The notes under the pieces were generated by a model. That model worked only from the letters and a program-made list of their open reading frames with translations. It was not told the DNA's origin and did not search any database. Below are positions 19,346-26,596 of a DNA stretch of 64,000 nt, piece by piece. Position 1 is the first letter of the stretch. The number at the start of each line of letters is the position of its first letter. Position numbers and translations under genes: made by a program. This stretch comes from Aliikangiella sp. G2MR2-5 (GTDB lineage: Bacteria > Pseudomonadota > Gammaproteobacteria > Enterobacterales > Kangiellaceae): assembly GCF_015687155.1 (NCBI RefSeq), contig NZ_JADPQF010000005.1, positions 186,001 through 250,000 on the forward strand, in the 5' to 3' direction.

Positions 19346-19795
19346 TCAGCAACAAAAGTGCATTAACAATTTTGTTAGCCAAAAAGTAACGGCTATCAAT
19401 AGCAGGTTGATCGAAGCTCGAAAGAGCCAGGGAAATGAGGGATAAGTGATAGCAAAATATTTTGTCAATATAACGGTAAAGCCCATTAAAGAAAACCAGG
19501 GAGTTATCAGGAAAAAAGGAGTTAAATAGACTAATGATACGGCCAAGTCATGTAACGCACCGCAAACACTAAATGTTAATACTATTGCAAGCCAGTGAGG
19601 TAATAGCGAATTAATTGGCTTCATTACATATCGTGATAGAAAGTAGCCCCAAATAGGATTCCAATAGCACCAGAAGTAGTGAAAAGAGCTAGCGCCAAGT
19701 GAGCGGTAGAACATATTTCTCATTGAATGACTAGCACCCAAAGCGACACCGGTTCGCTTTTTTACATACGCTGATAATGAAACTCTTTTCTGCAT
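19346..19795 (-). CDS. Short MBOAT/acyltransferase-like membrane protein
   Basis: 149 residues from the ATG at 19795, with AGGG 5-6 bases upstream (a start 5 codons further up is possible). The block FHYFWCYWNPIWGYFLSRY and, later, CGALHD with a His in a membrane helix resemble the catalytic region of membrane-bound O-acyltransferases. The rest is hydrophobic (about 4 helices). It is much shorter than a full MBOAT (350-450 residues), so it is either a compact family or a fragment. The assignment is tentative. Confidence 0.5.
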   Translation of the reverse strand: MQKRVSLSAYVKKRTGVALGASHSMRNMFYRSLGASSFHYFWCYWNPIWGYFLSRYVMKPINSLLPHWLAIVLTFSVCGALHDLAVSLVYLTPFFLITPWFSLMGFTVILTKYFAITYPSFPWLFRASINLLLIAVTFWLTKLLMHFCC

Positions 19796-20015
19796 GTTAA
19801 CCCTGGACACTTAGCGCAACTCATAGTATTTGATGAGCACCGTCTATGCGTGGCATTTCTCATGGTTCTGGAATCTTACACGCAGCCTACGAATTCACAA
19901 GTAAATAAATGTTGGCGTTATCTTCATGCTATTACTATAAAGAACAAGAGTTGCCAGGCGCTGACTTGCACCTGGCATTGGTAGGTAAATTAATGCGGTA
20001 GACTAATATTGTGGA

Positions 20016-21419
20016 TTAAAGTAACTGGTCGAGTAACCAGTAAAGTAAATTAAACCCTTTTTCATAGTCACTTTGTGTATCTGTTTCTGAAGCTTGCATT
20101 ACCGCTCCGTTACCGTTCATTAAATTATCAATGAAGTCGTCTAACTCGAGCCCCTGCTCCTGGATATCGGAATTAGCAAATTCGATAATGGTTGTGCAGT
20201 GGCTTTCGTTGACACCTCTGTAATGAGGAAGGAAGTAACCGAAATTGTCATAGGCTTCCAGTTCGGACTTCAGGTTATTGGTATCCTGATGCCATCGAGT
20301 ATGAATTTTTTCTTCTCGACTTGCCTGGTCCGGATCATTGTAGATATCTTCATAAAATCGTTCATATGAATAAGAAGAGTAGTTTAGATCTTGCCAGAAC
20401 TGAGTGTGTCCCATTCGGTCATTAACATATTTTTCCGCCAGTCCGTTATAAAGCGTCCCCATGTTGTTGAGTGAAAATGCGGGGAGCTCATTGGCTATAT
20501 AGTCGAGCGGGCCGTTGCCGTTAGTGTCCAGTCCCCAAGCATCTCTAATTTTCTCATGAAGTAATATCGATGGATACTGTTCCAAATTACCGTCAACCGG
20601 GGCTGGATAAATAGGCCCCGAGTCATTGAGTAAAAAGCCTTTACTGGGTTCCATATCGCGGCGAATGGGGTGATAGTTGGCAAGCGTTCCGGTACTACCG
20701 GCACTGCATCCGGCAACCATCATTTGAGCTGGACGTTGAAGATTGTTTTTTAGCCAGGCAACTACTGAGCGGACATTTTTAATGCCGTTGTGGTACCAGA
20801 CCAGGGGCTCTTTTTCTCCGGATGGATCTTCATACAGTGCAACCTTGTCGCCGGTATAGGTGTCACCGGTACAGTAGGGAACATAGATCATGTTCCAGGC
20901 TTGAGTTTTCGCTCCGCTCCAGGGGTGAAGCCTGAAAACCAGTGGACTTACCAGGCTGGCACCGGGATTAAGCAGACTCATATAGTCATCTGGAATACCA
21001 TCTGGATTGCGAGCGCCGCGAATGCCTGTCTGTCCGGTGCAACTTTCATAATCCCAGCATGCGCCTCCGCCTTCCATGTATATTATGGTATTACTGGTAT
21101 GGGCCACGCGGTTAACAAAAAACTTAAAGGGAGAGCCATTTCCGCACAGTGCTCCGGTTGACGGATCCAGTTGAACTGTTTGCCAGTTTAAATAGCTGCC
21201 GGGACTGAAACCATCAGAAAAACCCTGAGGGTTATTGACTAGCGGATACTGAGCAGCATTGGCTTGCTCGCTGGTAACCGGGTTATCAGCTTTGGGCGGA
21301 GAGAAAAGGTTTGATAGTGTTTTCCAGAAACCGTAGTCTCCCAATTCTGCTGAAGCTGTTAGTGAAGTAGTGAGAAGTCCTGCGGCAATTAATGAAGCGA
21401 GTGCTTTCTTTTGTTTCAT
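20016..21419 (-). CDS. Secreted pectinacetylesterase-family (PAE/NOTUM-like) hydrolase
   Basis: 467 residues from the ATG at 21419, preceded by AGGAGG with 7-base spacing. A signal peptide is followed by a catalytic domain with GGGACWDYESC (oxyanion region), IYVPYCTGDTYTGD and GCSAGS containing the nucleophile Ser. These are the family hallmarks of pectinacetylesterase/NOTUM serine hydrolases. Bacterial relatives are secreted esterases (VtpJ-like). Acidic residues late in the protein can supply the Asp/His of the triad (the His in NESHCTT is a candidate). It is monocistronic. Confidence 0.85.
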   Translation of the reverse strand: MKQKKALASLIAAGLLTTSLTASAELGDYGFWKTLSNLFSPPKADNPVTSEQANAAQYPLVNNPQGFSDGFSPGSYLNWQTVQLDPSTGALCGNGSPFKFFVNRVAHTSNTIIYMEGGGACWDYESCTGQTGIRGARNPDGIPDDYMSLLNPGASLVSPLVFRLHPWSGAKTQAWNMIYVPYCTGDTYTGDKVALYEDPSGEKEPLVWYHNGIKNVRSVVAWLKNNLQRPAQMMVAGCSAGSTGTLANYHPIRRDMEPSKGFLLNDSGPIYPAPVDGNLEQYPSILLHEKIRDAWGLDTNGNGPLDYIANELPAFSLNNMGTLYNGLAEKYVNDRMGHTQFWQDLNYSSYSYERFYEDIYNDPDQASREEKIHTRWHQDTNNLKSELEAYDNFGYFLPHYRGVNESHCTTIIEFANSDIQEQGLELDDFIDNLMNGNGAVMQASETDTQSDYEKGFNLLYWLLDQLL

Positions 21420-21991
21420 CAGTGGTCCTCCTGAGTCGAAACACATTGTTATCGTTATTTACTAAGCCAAGACCTTCGCATTGTTATTGGTTTAGATGAG
21501 GCTCGGCTCTCTTCCTGGCAATTACCGTTAGAGGTAATACGACCTTCAGGAAAACTCAGGTTAGACCTCTGTCCTTAGACCTGCAAATTTATTTTAAGTT
21601 ATTGAAAGTTATAACAATTCGAGATTTTTGTTTGGGTGATTTTTGAACATAGACATTTATCTTTAAATGGTAAAAATGTACCAGATAACAAATGCTTATG
21701 TTTAGTCGAGGTATGAATGAATTCTGGTAGCTGTATTAGCAATCTCCAGTAGTGATTGATGCGACGCACAAGGTGAAGATTGGAATTATTGATTCCTTTA
21801 ATCAGTAGGCTATTTCCCATTTGGGGATATTGGCTATGGCCAATTAAAGAGTTTTGTTAGACTACTTTTATGCAAATGCCTCTGAACACCGCGAAAACAA
21901 AGGAAAAATATAAGTTGGCACGGAGATTGAAATAGGTATCTCGAAATCAATTCAGTTTTAACTTATATTTAGGTCATTAATGGAGACAAAA
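21420..21991. other. Intergenic region, 570 bases
   Basis: A divergent gap. No RNA gene or known regulatory motif is recognised. A 73-codon leftward frame (21599-21820) has no support from composition or a ribosome-binding site. The region should hold both promoters. Confidence 0.5.
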
Positions 21992-22624
21992 ATGAAATAT
22001 CTAACAAAAACAGTATTAGCTACGGTATTCGGCGCGTTAGCTTTTGCCAGCTTTTCTGCCATTGCAAGCGAGAAAGAACCTCATCAGGTTCTTATCAATA
22101 TTAATAAAACGAATAATGAAGATGCTGTCGTCGATTTAAAAGTAGACGGAGAGTCAGATAGTTTTGACTTGCCAGAACTTAATGTGGGTGAATCAAAAAC
22201 ATTCACCACTCAATCAGGTAAGAGTGTGGTAGCTACAAAAACTGAAAATGGTTATAAGATTAATGTTGAGGGTAAAGAGTTGGATATCCCGGTATTTACC
22301 GGTAAGCTCGGAGCCAAGCTGCATAAGTCAATGCCATTTCAAGGAATACACGAAGATGTAGTTACTATCACCGGAATTGAGCTTGACGAAAACCAGAAAC
22401 AAATTATCCGAGATGCGTTTGTAGCTGCAGGAGTCAACAAGAAAGTTAAGTTTAACAATAAACACATTATGGTATTTAGTTCAAACGATGTGAAAATTGA
22501 TGGTGATCACAAGGCTATAGAGTGGCACTCCAATAACGGTGACTTTGAAGTTATCGTCAATACAGATGGTGAAGAAGAAGTCAGATTACACAAAATAATT
22601 ACAATTGAAGAGAAAGAAGATTAG
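21992..22624 (+). CDS. Exported protein of unknown function
   Basis: 210 residues from the ATG at 21992, with GGAG 6 bases upstream (an ATG four codons earlier overlaps that site). A signal peptide (MKYLTKTVLATVFGALAFASFSAIA) and a charged beta-rich body without Cys indicate a periplasmic or secreted protein. No family is recognised. A strong terminator follows 19 bases after the stop, so the transcript ends just before the cassette array begins. Confidence 0.7.
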   Translation: MKYLTKTVLATVFGALAFASFSAIASEKEPHQVLININKTNNEDAVVDLKVDGESDSFDLPELNVGESKTFTTQSGKSVVATKTENGYKINVEGKELDIPVFTGKLGAKLHKSMPFQGIHEDVVTITGIELDENQKQIIRDAFVAAGVNKKVKFNNKHIMVFSSNDVKIDGDHKAIEWHSNNGDFEVIVNTDGEEEVRLHKIITIEEKED

Positions 22625-22642
22625 TTTTTTCTAGAACCAAAG

Positions 22643-22666
22643 CGGCGCCTGCAGGGCGCCGTTTTT
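22643..22666 (+). terminator. Rho-independent terminator
   Basis: A 7-bp GC-rich stem CGGCGCC / GGCGCCG with a 5-base loop, followed directly by TTTTT, 19 bases beyond the stop of the exported-protein gene. Confidence 0.93.
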
Positions 22667-22864
22667 AATTAACCGGTTTCAATTTATACTGGAACTGAAG
22701 CTTTCGAACTCCAGATATTATTAAGCCGGGCAATTTGTCTCATTTCAGCTTTTTAAAACAACTTGGACTTTCCAATTGATAATGTTCTTACTACGCTTCA
22801 AAACCTAATTATCTATTTGATTTTAATTGGTATTCTATTTTTGAGATGCGTATTTATCGTCAGC

Positions 22865-22971
22865 AAATCACGATAATAACAAGGCTTTACTTTATCTTTA
22901 TCATTTAACTGGCTGTTTTTAATATAAAAAGCACTTTAGGTATCTTAGAGATTTTCGTATTATCGTGATTT
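22865..22971. repeat. 13-bp perfect inverted repeat at the left edge of the cassette array
   Basis: AAATCACGATAAT (22865-22877) and its exact complement ATTATCGTGATTT (22959-22971) are separated by 81 bases, just before the first GTTAGGC core site at 22989. The left arm runs into TAATAACAAGG, similar to the AACAA found just inside every attC of this array. It could be a decayed attC, an attI-like recombination site or a regulator target. None can be chosen from sequence alone. Confidence 0.5.
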
Positions 22972-23003
22972 AGTGAAGATAATAATCTGTTAGGCACTTT
23001 CAT

Positions 23004-23312
23004 ATGAAACCATTATTTTATATTGGAATTTCTCTTATTTTGACGGGGATTATCTTAGAGAGTGTATTGCCGGGGAGTTTACCGTCTTCCATTTCTTTAT
23101 TTATTGGTATTCTAGTTGGTATCGTATTATTGGTAATGCACCTCGTATCAATATTCAGATATGGTAGTGCACATATAGGTTTTAAGTTGTTGCTTGCTTG
23201 GTTTTTGGTGGCTTTTTCTATCTTTGCAGGTTATCTGCTTACCATAATTTGTTTAGTAAAGAAAAAGCCTAATATTGTAGAAGTTTTTGAGACTGGCAGA
23301 ACTAGTGCCTAA
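23004..23312 (+). CDS. Cassette gene 1: small membrane protein
   Basis: 102 residues with three hydrophobic helices (about 5-22, 30-52 and 62-85) and a short polar C-terminus. It starts 9 bases after the GTTAGGC core site and its stop codon is embedded in the R'' GCCTAAC of the following attC, the compact layout expected of an integron cassette. No good ribosome-binding site is visible. No family is recognised. Confidence 0.7.
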   Translation: MKPLFYIGISLILTGIILESVLPGSLPSSISLFIGILVGIVLLVMHLVSIFRYGSAHIGFKLLLAWFLVAFSIFAGYLLTIICLVKKKPNIVEVFETGRTSA

Positions 23313-23413
23313 CAAATGTATCAACTGGACTCCATTTCCGTCGCTTGGTTTTTGTGCTTGAATAGCACAAAAATCCAACCAACTACAATTCGCCAGTTAT
23401 ACAGGCGTTATGT
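23307..23413 (+). repeat. attC site of cassette 1
   Basis: 107 bases. R'' GCCTAAC (23307-23313) is the exact complement of the cassette's own 5' core GTTAGGC. Inner arms AACTGG / CCAGTT and a strong central hairpin (GTGCT / AGCAC flanked by T5/A5) give the imperfect palindrome needed for single-strand recombination. R' is GTTATGT. The next gene's ATG lies inside this R'. Confidence 0.85.
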
Positions 23414-23856
23414 TTCAACAAGGTAAGCAAGTGCGAGATAAGAAACTAAATTGCAGCAAATGTGATGTGTCCTGCTTGAAAAATACATATGAGACAACTG
23501 GCGGTTTTTGTATGCCATGCTTCATGGAACTGAATGATGGGCTAAGGCCTGCCGAGTTGAGGTCTCTTAAAGGACGTGGATTATTTGAATACTTTAATAG
23601 GTGGAATACATTTGTAAAAAAGGGTGTTCCTAAGATCAAGAGAAATCGGAATATCATTGACAAGTTAAGCCATTATCTTCCTGTTATTAATGCATCTATA
23701 TCTGGATATCTGCGTTTTGGTAAAGGAATCTTTGACGGTCATAAAAATTCTGAGTTTCTTGTCGAATTAAAGGAATCTAGCGAAGGCGAGCTTCTTGAGT
23801 TCTTAGCTGAACTTGAAAGATTTAATAATGAATTAGTCAATGCATCAAAAACATAA
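23410..23856 (+). CDS. Cassette gene 2: small zinc-finger-like protein
   Basis: 148 residues. The start codon overlaps the R' core of the preceding attC. The N-terminus has C15xxC18, C22 and C34xxC37, a plausible zinc-binding cluster, followed by a basic helical region (FNRWNTFVKKGVPKIKRNRN) and an acidic C-terminus. It has no signal peptide. No family is recognised. The stop overlaps ACATAAT, one base different from the complement of its own 5' core. Confidence 0.7.
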   Translation: MFQQGKQVRDKKLNCSKCDVSCLKNTYETTGGFCMPCFMELNDGLRPAELRSLKGRGLFEYFNRWNTFVKKGVPKIKRNRNIIDKLSHYLPVINASISGYLRFGKGIFDGHKNSEFLVELKESSEGELLEFLAELERFNNELVNASKT

Positions 23857-23919
23857 TAAAACATTGGAAAAACGACACAAGAATATGCGCTGAACTAGCG
23901 CCGCTTTAGTGGGTAGTGT
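23851..23919 (+). repeat. Degenerate attC of cassette 2
   Basis: R'' ACATAAT differs by one base from ACATAAC, the complement of the 5' core GTTATGT at 23407. A GCGCT / AGCGC hairpin lies in the middle, and the right end GTAGTGT is a poor match to a core site. It is probably a decayed site. Confidence 0.5.
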
Positions 23920-23933
23920 ATCTGGAAAGTACA

Positions 23934-24473
23934 ATGCAGATTGAAATAACATACGAAAAAGAAGACTGGCGCAAATATTCAGGTTACATCACTTCAATGT
24001 TACCTAAGGCAGTGCGCTCTCCACTCGATAAAGGTTGGGTCAATGTATTGATATGGCTCTATATCGGTTTTTTTATTGTGATGATTCTCAAGAATTTAGA
24101 AAGTATTCATGCTCCGACAGCGGTATATGAAGCAATATTTCTTTCTTCACTATATTTAATTTTTCGACCCAACAAGAAAAAGCTACTTGAAGCATACGCT
24201 CCGATGGAAAATGGAGTTTTCATTGGAGAACATAAATATACATTCACGGATGAAGGCATTGGTCATACTACTGATGGATACAAAGGGTTTCACAGCTGGA
24301 CCAATGTAATAAAAATAGTTCGGGTTAATGGGATGATTATGCTTTTTGTAGATACTGAGAGTGCTTTTATTTTTCCCGAGGAAAAAATAGAAGACCCAGA
24401 TGCTCTTTATAATTTTGCATTAGAATGTAACAAAGCGCTGAAAAAAGACGCCGAAAACAACTCCGCTTCTTAA
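23934..24473 (+). CDS. Cassette gene 3: YcxB-like membrane protein
   Basis: 179 residues from the ATG at 23934 (a GTG six codons upstream is possible). Residues about 36-75 form two membrane helices. The C-terminal part FTDEGIGHTTDGYKGFHSWTNVIKIVRVNGMIMLFV resembles the YcxB-like domain that follows such a hairpin. The function is unknown. The stop codon is embedded in TCTTAAC, the R'' of its attC. Confidence 0.65.
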   Translation: MQIEITYEKEDWRKYSGYITSMLPKAVRSPLDKGWVNVLIWLYIGFFIVMILKNLESIHAPTAVYEAIFLSSLYLIFRPNKKKLLEAYAPMENGVFIGEHKYTFTDEGIGHTTDGYKGFHSWTNVIKIVRVNGMIMLFVDTESAFIFPEEKIEDPDALYNFALECNKALKKDAENNSAS

Positions 24474-24545
24474 CCAAGCGTTAAGAACTTGTTGATATCG
24501 CGCTTTGCGACGGAATCATGCTTTTCAAGTTAACGTCCGTTTTGT
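24468..24545 (+). repeat. Candidate attC of cassette 3
   Basis: TCTTAAC (24468-24474) is followed by AAGCGTTAAGA, whose GTTAAGA is its perfect complement only 5 bases away. Then come AACTTG / CAAGTT arms about 35 bases apart and GTTTTGT. Either the site has collapsed to an R''-R' pair, or the full site runs to 24545 with a poor R' core. The boundaries are uncertain. Confidence 0.45.
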
Positions 24546-24745
24546 AGCAAGTCGCGACCAATTAATTCGCGTCATAGTGATGTTCGCCTCAATGGAGAAT
24601 CCACACATCAGTGCCAGGTTCAATCGGGACAGGGTTTTAAATTTGTAAACTCTAGTCCAGACTCTCTCGCTCATTACTCGCAGTGCAAACTTGGAATAAT
24701 CAATCACCGCTTGAAAGTTAGCCTATTCGATTTTGGCTTAAACTT
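24546..24745. other. Non-coding stretch between cassette 3 and the pcm fragment
   Basis: 200 bases with no credible gene. A 60-codon leftward frame (24525-24707) is unsupported. It presumably marks the left part of the DNA inserted into the array. Confidence 0.4.
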
Positions 24746-24915
24746 TTATTCTCTAGTTAGCGGTACAAAACGAACAGGAAGAAGTCGCTTTTTTTCCAAT
24801 TTGCCATCAGCAAGTTTGGTGACCAATGTCAGATACTGAGTTTGACTCTGCATGCCAACGGGGATCACCATGCGCCCGCCAGGTTTAAGTTGTTCTATCA
24901 ATGGCTGAGGAGTAT
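24746..24915 (-). pseudogene. pcm: C-terminal fragment of protein-L-isoaspartate O-methyltransferase
   Basis: About 55 codons ending in a normal stop. PQPLIEQLKPGGRMVIPVG, QYLTLVTK and KLEKKRLLPVRFVPLT are the characteristic C-terminus of Pcm, the enzyme that repairs isoaspartyl residues. The N-terminal three quarters, including the AdoMet-binding site, are absent. The coding homology stops exactly at the 23-bp repeat copy (24913-24936) that separates it from the MoxR fragment. Confidence 0.8.
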
Positions 24916-24936
24916 TAACTTGGCTGTCCCGGTAAG
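24912..24936 (+). repeat. Stray copy of the transposase-flank repeat
   Basis: ATTAACTTGGCTGTCCCGGTAAGT, identical over at least 23 bases to the copies at 27855 and 27897 next to the Y1 transposase. Here it forms the exact junction between the pcm and moxR gene fragments. Confidence 0.85.
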
Positions 24937-25266
24937 TCGTCCCATAGCTTGCCGCGCTTAATGTAGTTCTTAATATCATGTACTTTGTCATCACCTAACT
25001 GAGAATCTCTTAGTCTAGAAACCGCGTCATATTCGTACAAGCCTTGATGGGCTTTAGTGGTGGATTTAATATGCCACTGAACCAAAGGCATATCCAAAGC
25101 CGCCGCAACTTCTTCGGCAAGTATTGTTTTGCCGGTGCCTGGCTCTCCTTTTATCAAAAGCGGGCGCTCTAGAGTTTTGGCCGCATTCACTGCCATTTGT
25201 AGCTCATTAGTAGCTCATTAGTAGCTCATTAGTAGCGATATAGTTGTCTGTGCCGGTAAAGGTCAT
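24933..25266 (-). pseudogene. N-terminal fragment of a MoxR-type AAA+ ATPase, frameshifted
   Basis: Starting at the ATG at 25266 the sequence reads MTFTGTDNYIATNE. After a disruption it continues as QMAVNAAKTLERPLLIKGEPGTGKT (Walker A) and on to NYIKRGKLWD, a clear MoxR/COG0714 N-terminus. An 11-bp unit is present three times (25201-25233). Removing two copies (22 bp) restores one continuous frame, so the expansion itself created the frameshift and in-frame stops. The 3' end is cut off at the repeat copy joining it to the pcm fragment. It lacks Walker B and all downstream regions. Confidence 0.85.
25201..25233. repeat. 11-bp tandem repeat x3 inside the moxR fragment
   Basis: AGCTCATTAGT is repeated perfectly three times. 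One copy is the ancestral coding sequence and the extra 22 bp break the frame. Confidence 0.95.
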
Positions 25267-25331
25267 TAATTCACCAAACTGCTGTAGTATAGAAGTGCTA
25301 GTATTTTATCACACTGAAAATGAGAAAAGCC

Positions 25332-25349
25332 AAAACCCTCTTAAGAGGG
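25332..25349 (-). terminator. Terminator of the sigma/anti-sigma operon
   Basis: The palindrome CCCTCTTAAGAGGG (25336-25349), read leftwards, is followed by TTTT then GGCTTTT, 19 bases beyond the anti-sigma stop codon. Confidence 0.7.
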
Positions 25350-25367
25350 CTCTAGCCTTGTGCTATG

Positions 25368-25817
25368 TTATACCTCACTAGTTCGTAAACGGTGTTTCAA
25401 TACAAAATAGGCTATCCAGGCAATGACTCCGACGATAAACAGAATCCCACCAACATCGGTCAGTATGTCTGAGAAGTTTTTAAATTCTCTATCACCAAAA
25501 TCATAAAATGTGTAGTAGACAAGTGGAAAGAATATTCCGAAGTTTGCTACGGCAAAAATAATGGTTCTTAGTTGAATTAAATGTTGAGTATTCTTCAAAT
25601 TCATTAGCTTTTCCTTTTCAAAGTTGTCTTCTGGCTGAATATCACCACTGCTAATTGATGGAAGCTTCGCTAGTCGACCTTGTTCTTCTCGGACTTTTTT
25701 TTCATAATCAGGATTCTGCTTGAAGTAATCCTCTATAATTTCTCGAGAGTCGCTAGATAGCTCTTCATCAAAGTAGAGCGGTAACAAGTCTTCAATAACG
25801 TTAATAGTTATTTTCAT
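25368..25817 (-). CDS. Probable membrane anti-sigma factor
   Basis: 149 residues from the ATG at 25817, with AAGGAG 7 bases upstream (the longer open frame to 25841 overlaps the sigma gene). The N-terminal cytoplasmic part (about 1-80) contains VIEDLLPLYFDEELSSDSREIIEDYF, the helical pattern of anti-sigma domains but without a zinc HxxxCxxC motif. Two hydrophobic helices follow (about 86-105 and 118-140). It begins 4 bases after the ECF sigma stop, the standard arrangement for a cognate pair. Confidence 0.75.
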   Translation of the reverse strand: MKITINVIEDLLPLYFDEELSSDSREIIEDYFKQNPDYEKKVREEQGRLAKLPSISSGDIQPEDNFEKEKLMNLKNTQHLIQLRTIIFAVANFGIFFPLVYYTFYDFGDREFKNFSDILTDVGGILFIVGVIAWIAYFVLKHRLRTSEV

Positions 25818-25821
25818 TTGT

Positions 25822-26307
25822 TTACTCCTTATTAAATTCATCGCTTAGCTTCTTCCTGCTTCGGTGTAATTTGACTTTTAGCGAGGAAACTGAGATGCCA
25901 AGAATTTGAGATATTTCTGGGAAAGATAGTCCTTCAAGAGTTTTCATTAGGACTATAGTACGGTCAATTTCAGGTAATTTTTGTAATTTTCTCATAACCA
26001 AACTAAGTTCCGCTTTGGAACTGACTAATTGTTCAGTCGGTGGTGCGGTATCAATGATATCTTCATCAAGAGAAACAGTGGCCTTTTTTCGTTTTCCTTG
26101 TAGGTAGAGGTTGCGAGCGATAGTAATTAAGTAACCTTTAACACTTGTTGCTCGGAATGTCTCCCGCGACATCCATAGACGAGTAAAGGTTTCAGCTGCA
26201 ATATCTTTCGCATCTTCACGGTTTCCACTGAGCCAGTACGCAAATCGAAAAATATCTTGGTAATATTCATCGTAAAGCGTCTGGAAATTGAGTATTGTTG
26301 TTTTCAT
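25822..26307 (-). CDS. ECF-type RNA polymerase sigma factor
   Basis: 161 residues. Region 2 is visible as YYQDIFRFAYWLSGNREDAKDIAAETFTRLW (about 13-45) and region 4 as LPEIDRTIVLMKTLEGLSFPEISQILGISVSSLKVKLHRSRKKL (about 112-155), with no region 3, as in the ECF group. It is paired with the membrane protein encoded directly downstream. A GTAAC element about 30 bases upstream of the start may be an autoregulated ECF promoter -35 box. The pair lies against the direction of the surrounding cassettes. Confidence 0.9.
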   Translation of the reverse strand: MKTTILNFQTLYDEYYQDIFRFAYWLSGNREDAKDIAAETFTRLWMSRETFRATSVKGYLITIARNLYLQGKRKKATVSLDEDIIDTAPPTEQLVSSKAELSLVMRKLQKLPEIDRTIVLMKTLEGLSFPEISQILGISVSSLKVKLHRSRKKLSDEFNKE

Positions 26308-26557
26308 ATTGATAAATATCCAGTTAAAGCGGGAAAGGTTACAACTTTTAGTTTTTATTTGTTGCTTGGTTATCTAGTAACCAGTTCGACCGACTTGACT
26401 TAATATTACTGATATTTGTGAGGAGGGGGTATTATCAATATTTATCGTAATAATTGTTTTAAAGAATGGGAGTTATTACACGGAGATAGACCCTAGAGAG
26501 GGTATTTTCTAAAAGTTTAACCTGTTTAAGGTAATCGGTCGATTTTGTGTTTTTAGC

Positions 26558-26591
26558 ATTACTTTGTTTTAAGTATTACTTTGTTTTAAAT
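26558..26591. repeat. 17-bp tandem duplication at the left flank of the transposase element
   Basis: ATTACTTTGTTTTAAGT is followed directly by ATTACTTTGTTTTAAAT (one mismatch), ending just before the element's left-end motif. Confidence 0.9.
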
Positions 26592-26596
26592 GTAAT

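Noticed and set aside
21599-21820. 73-codon leftward frame in a 570-base gap
   Set aside because: No start signal and no domain; length is within chance for this composition.
24525-24707. 60-codon leftward frame in the rearranged part of the array
   Set aside because: It overlaps attC-like DNA, has no ribosome-binding site and shows no protein-like pattern or family.
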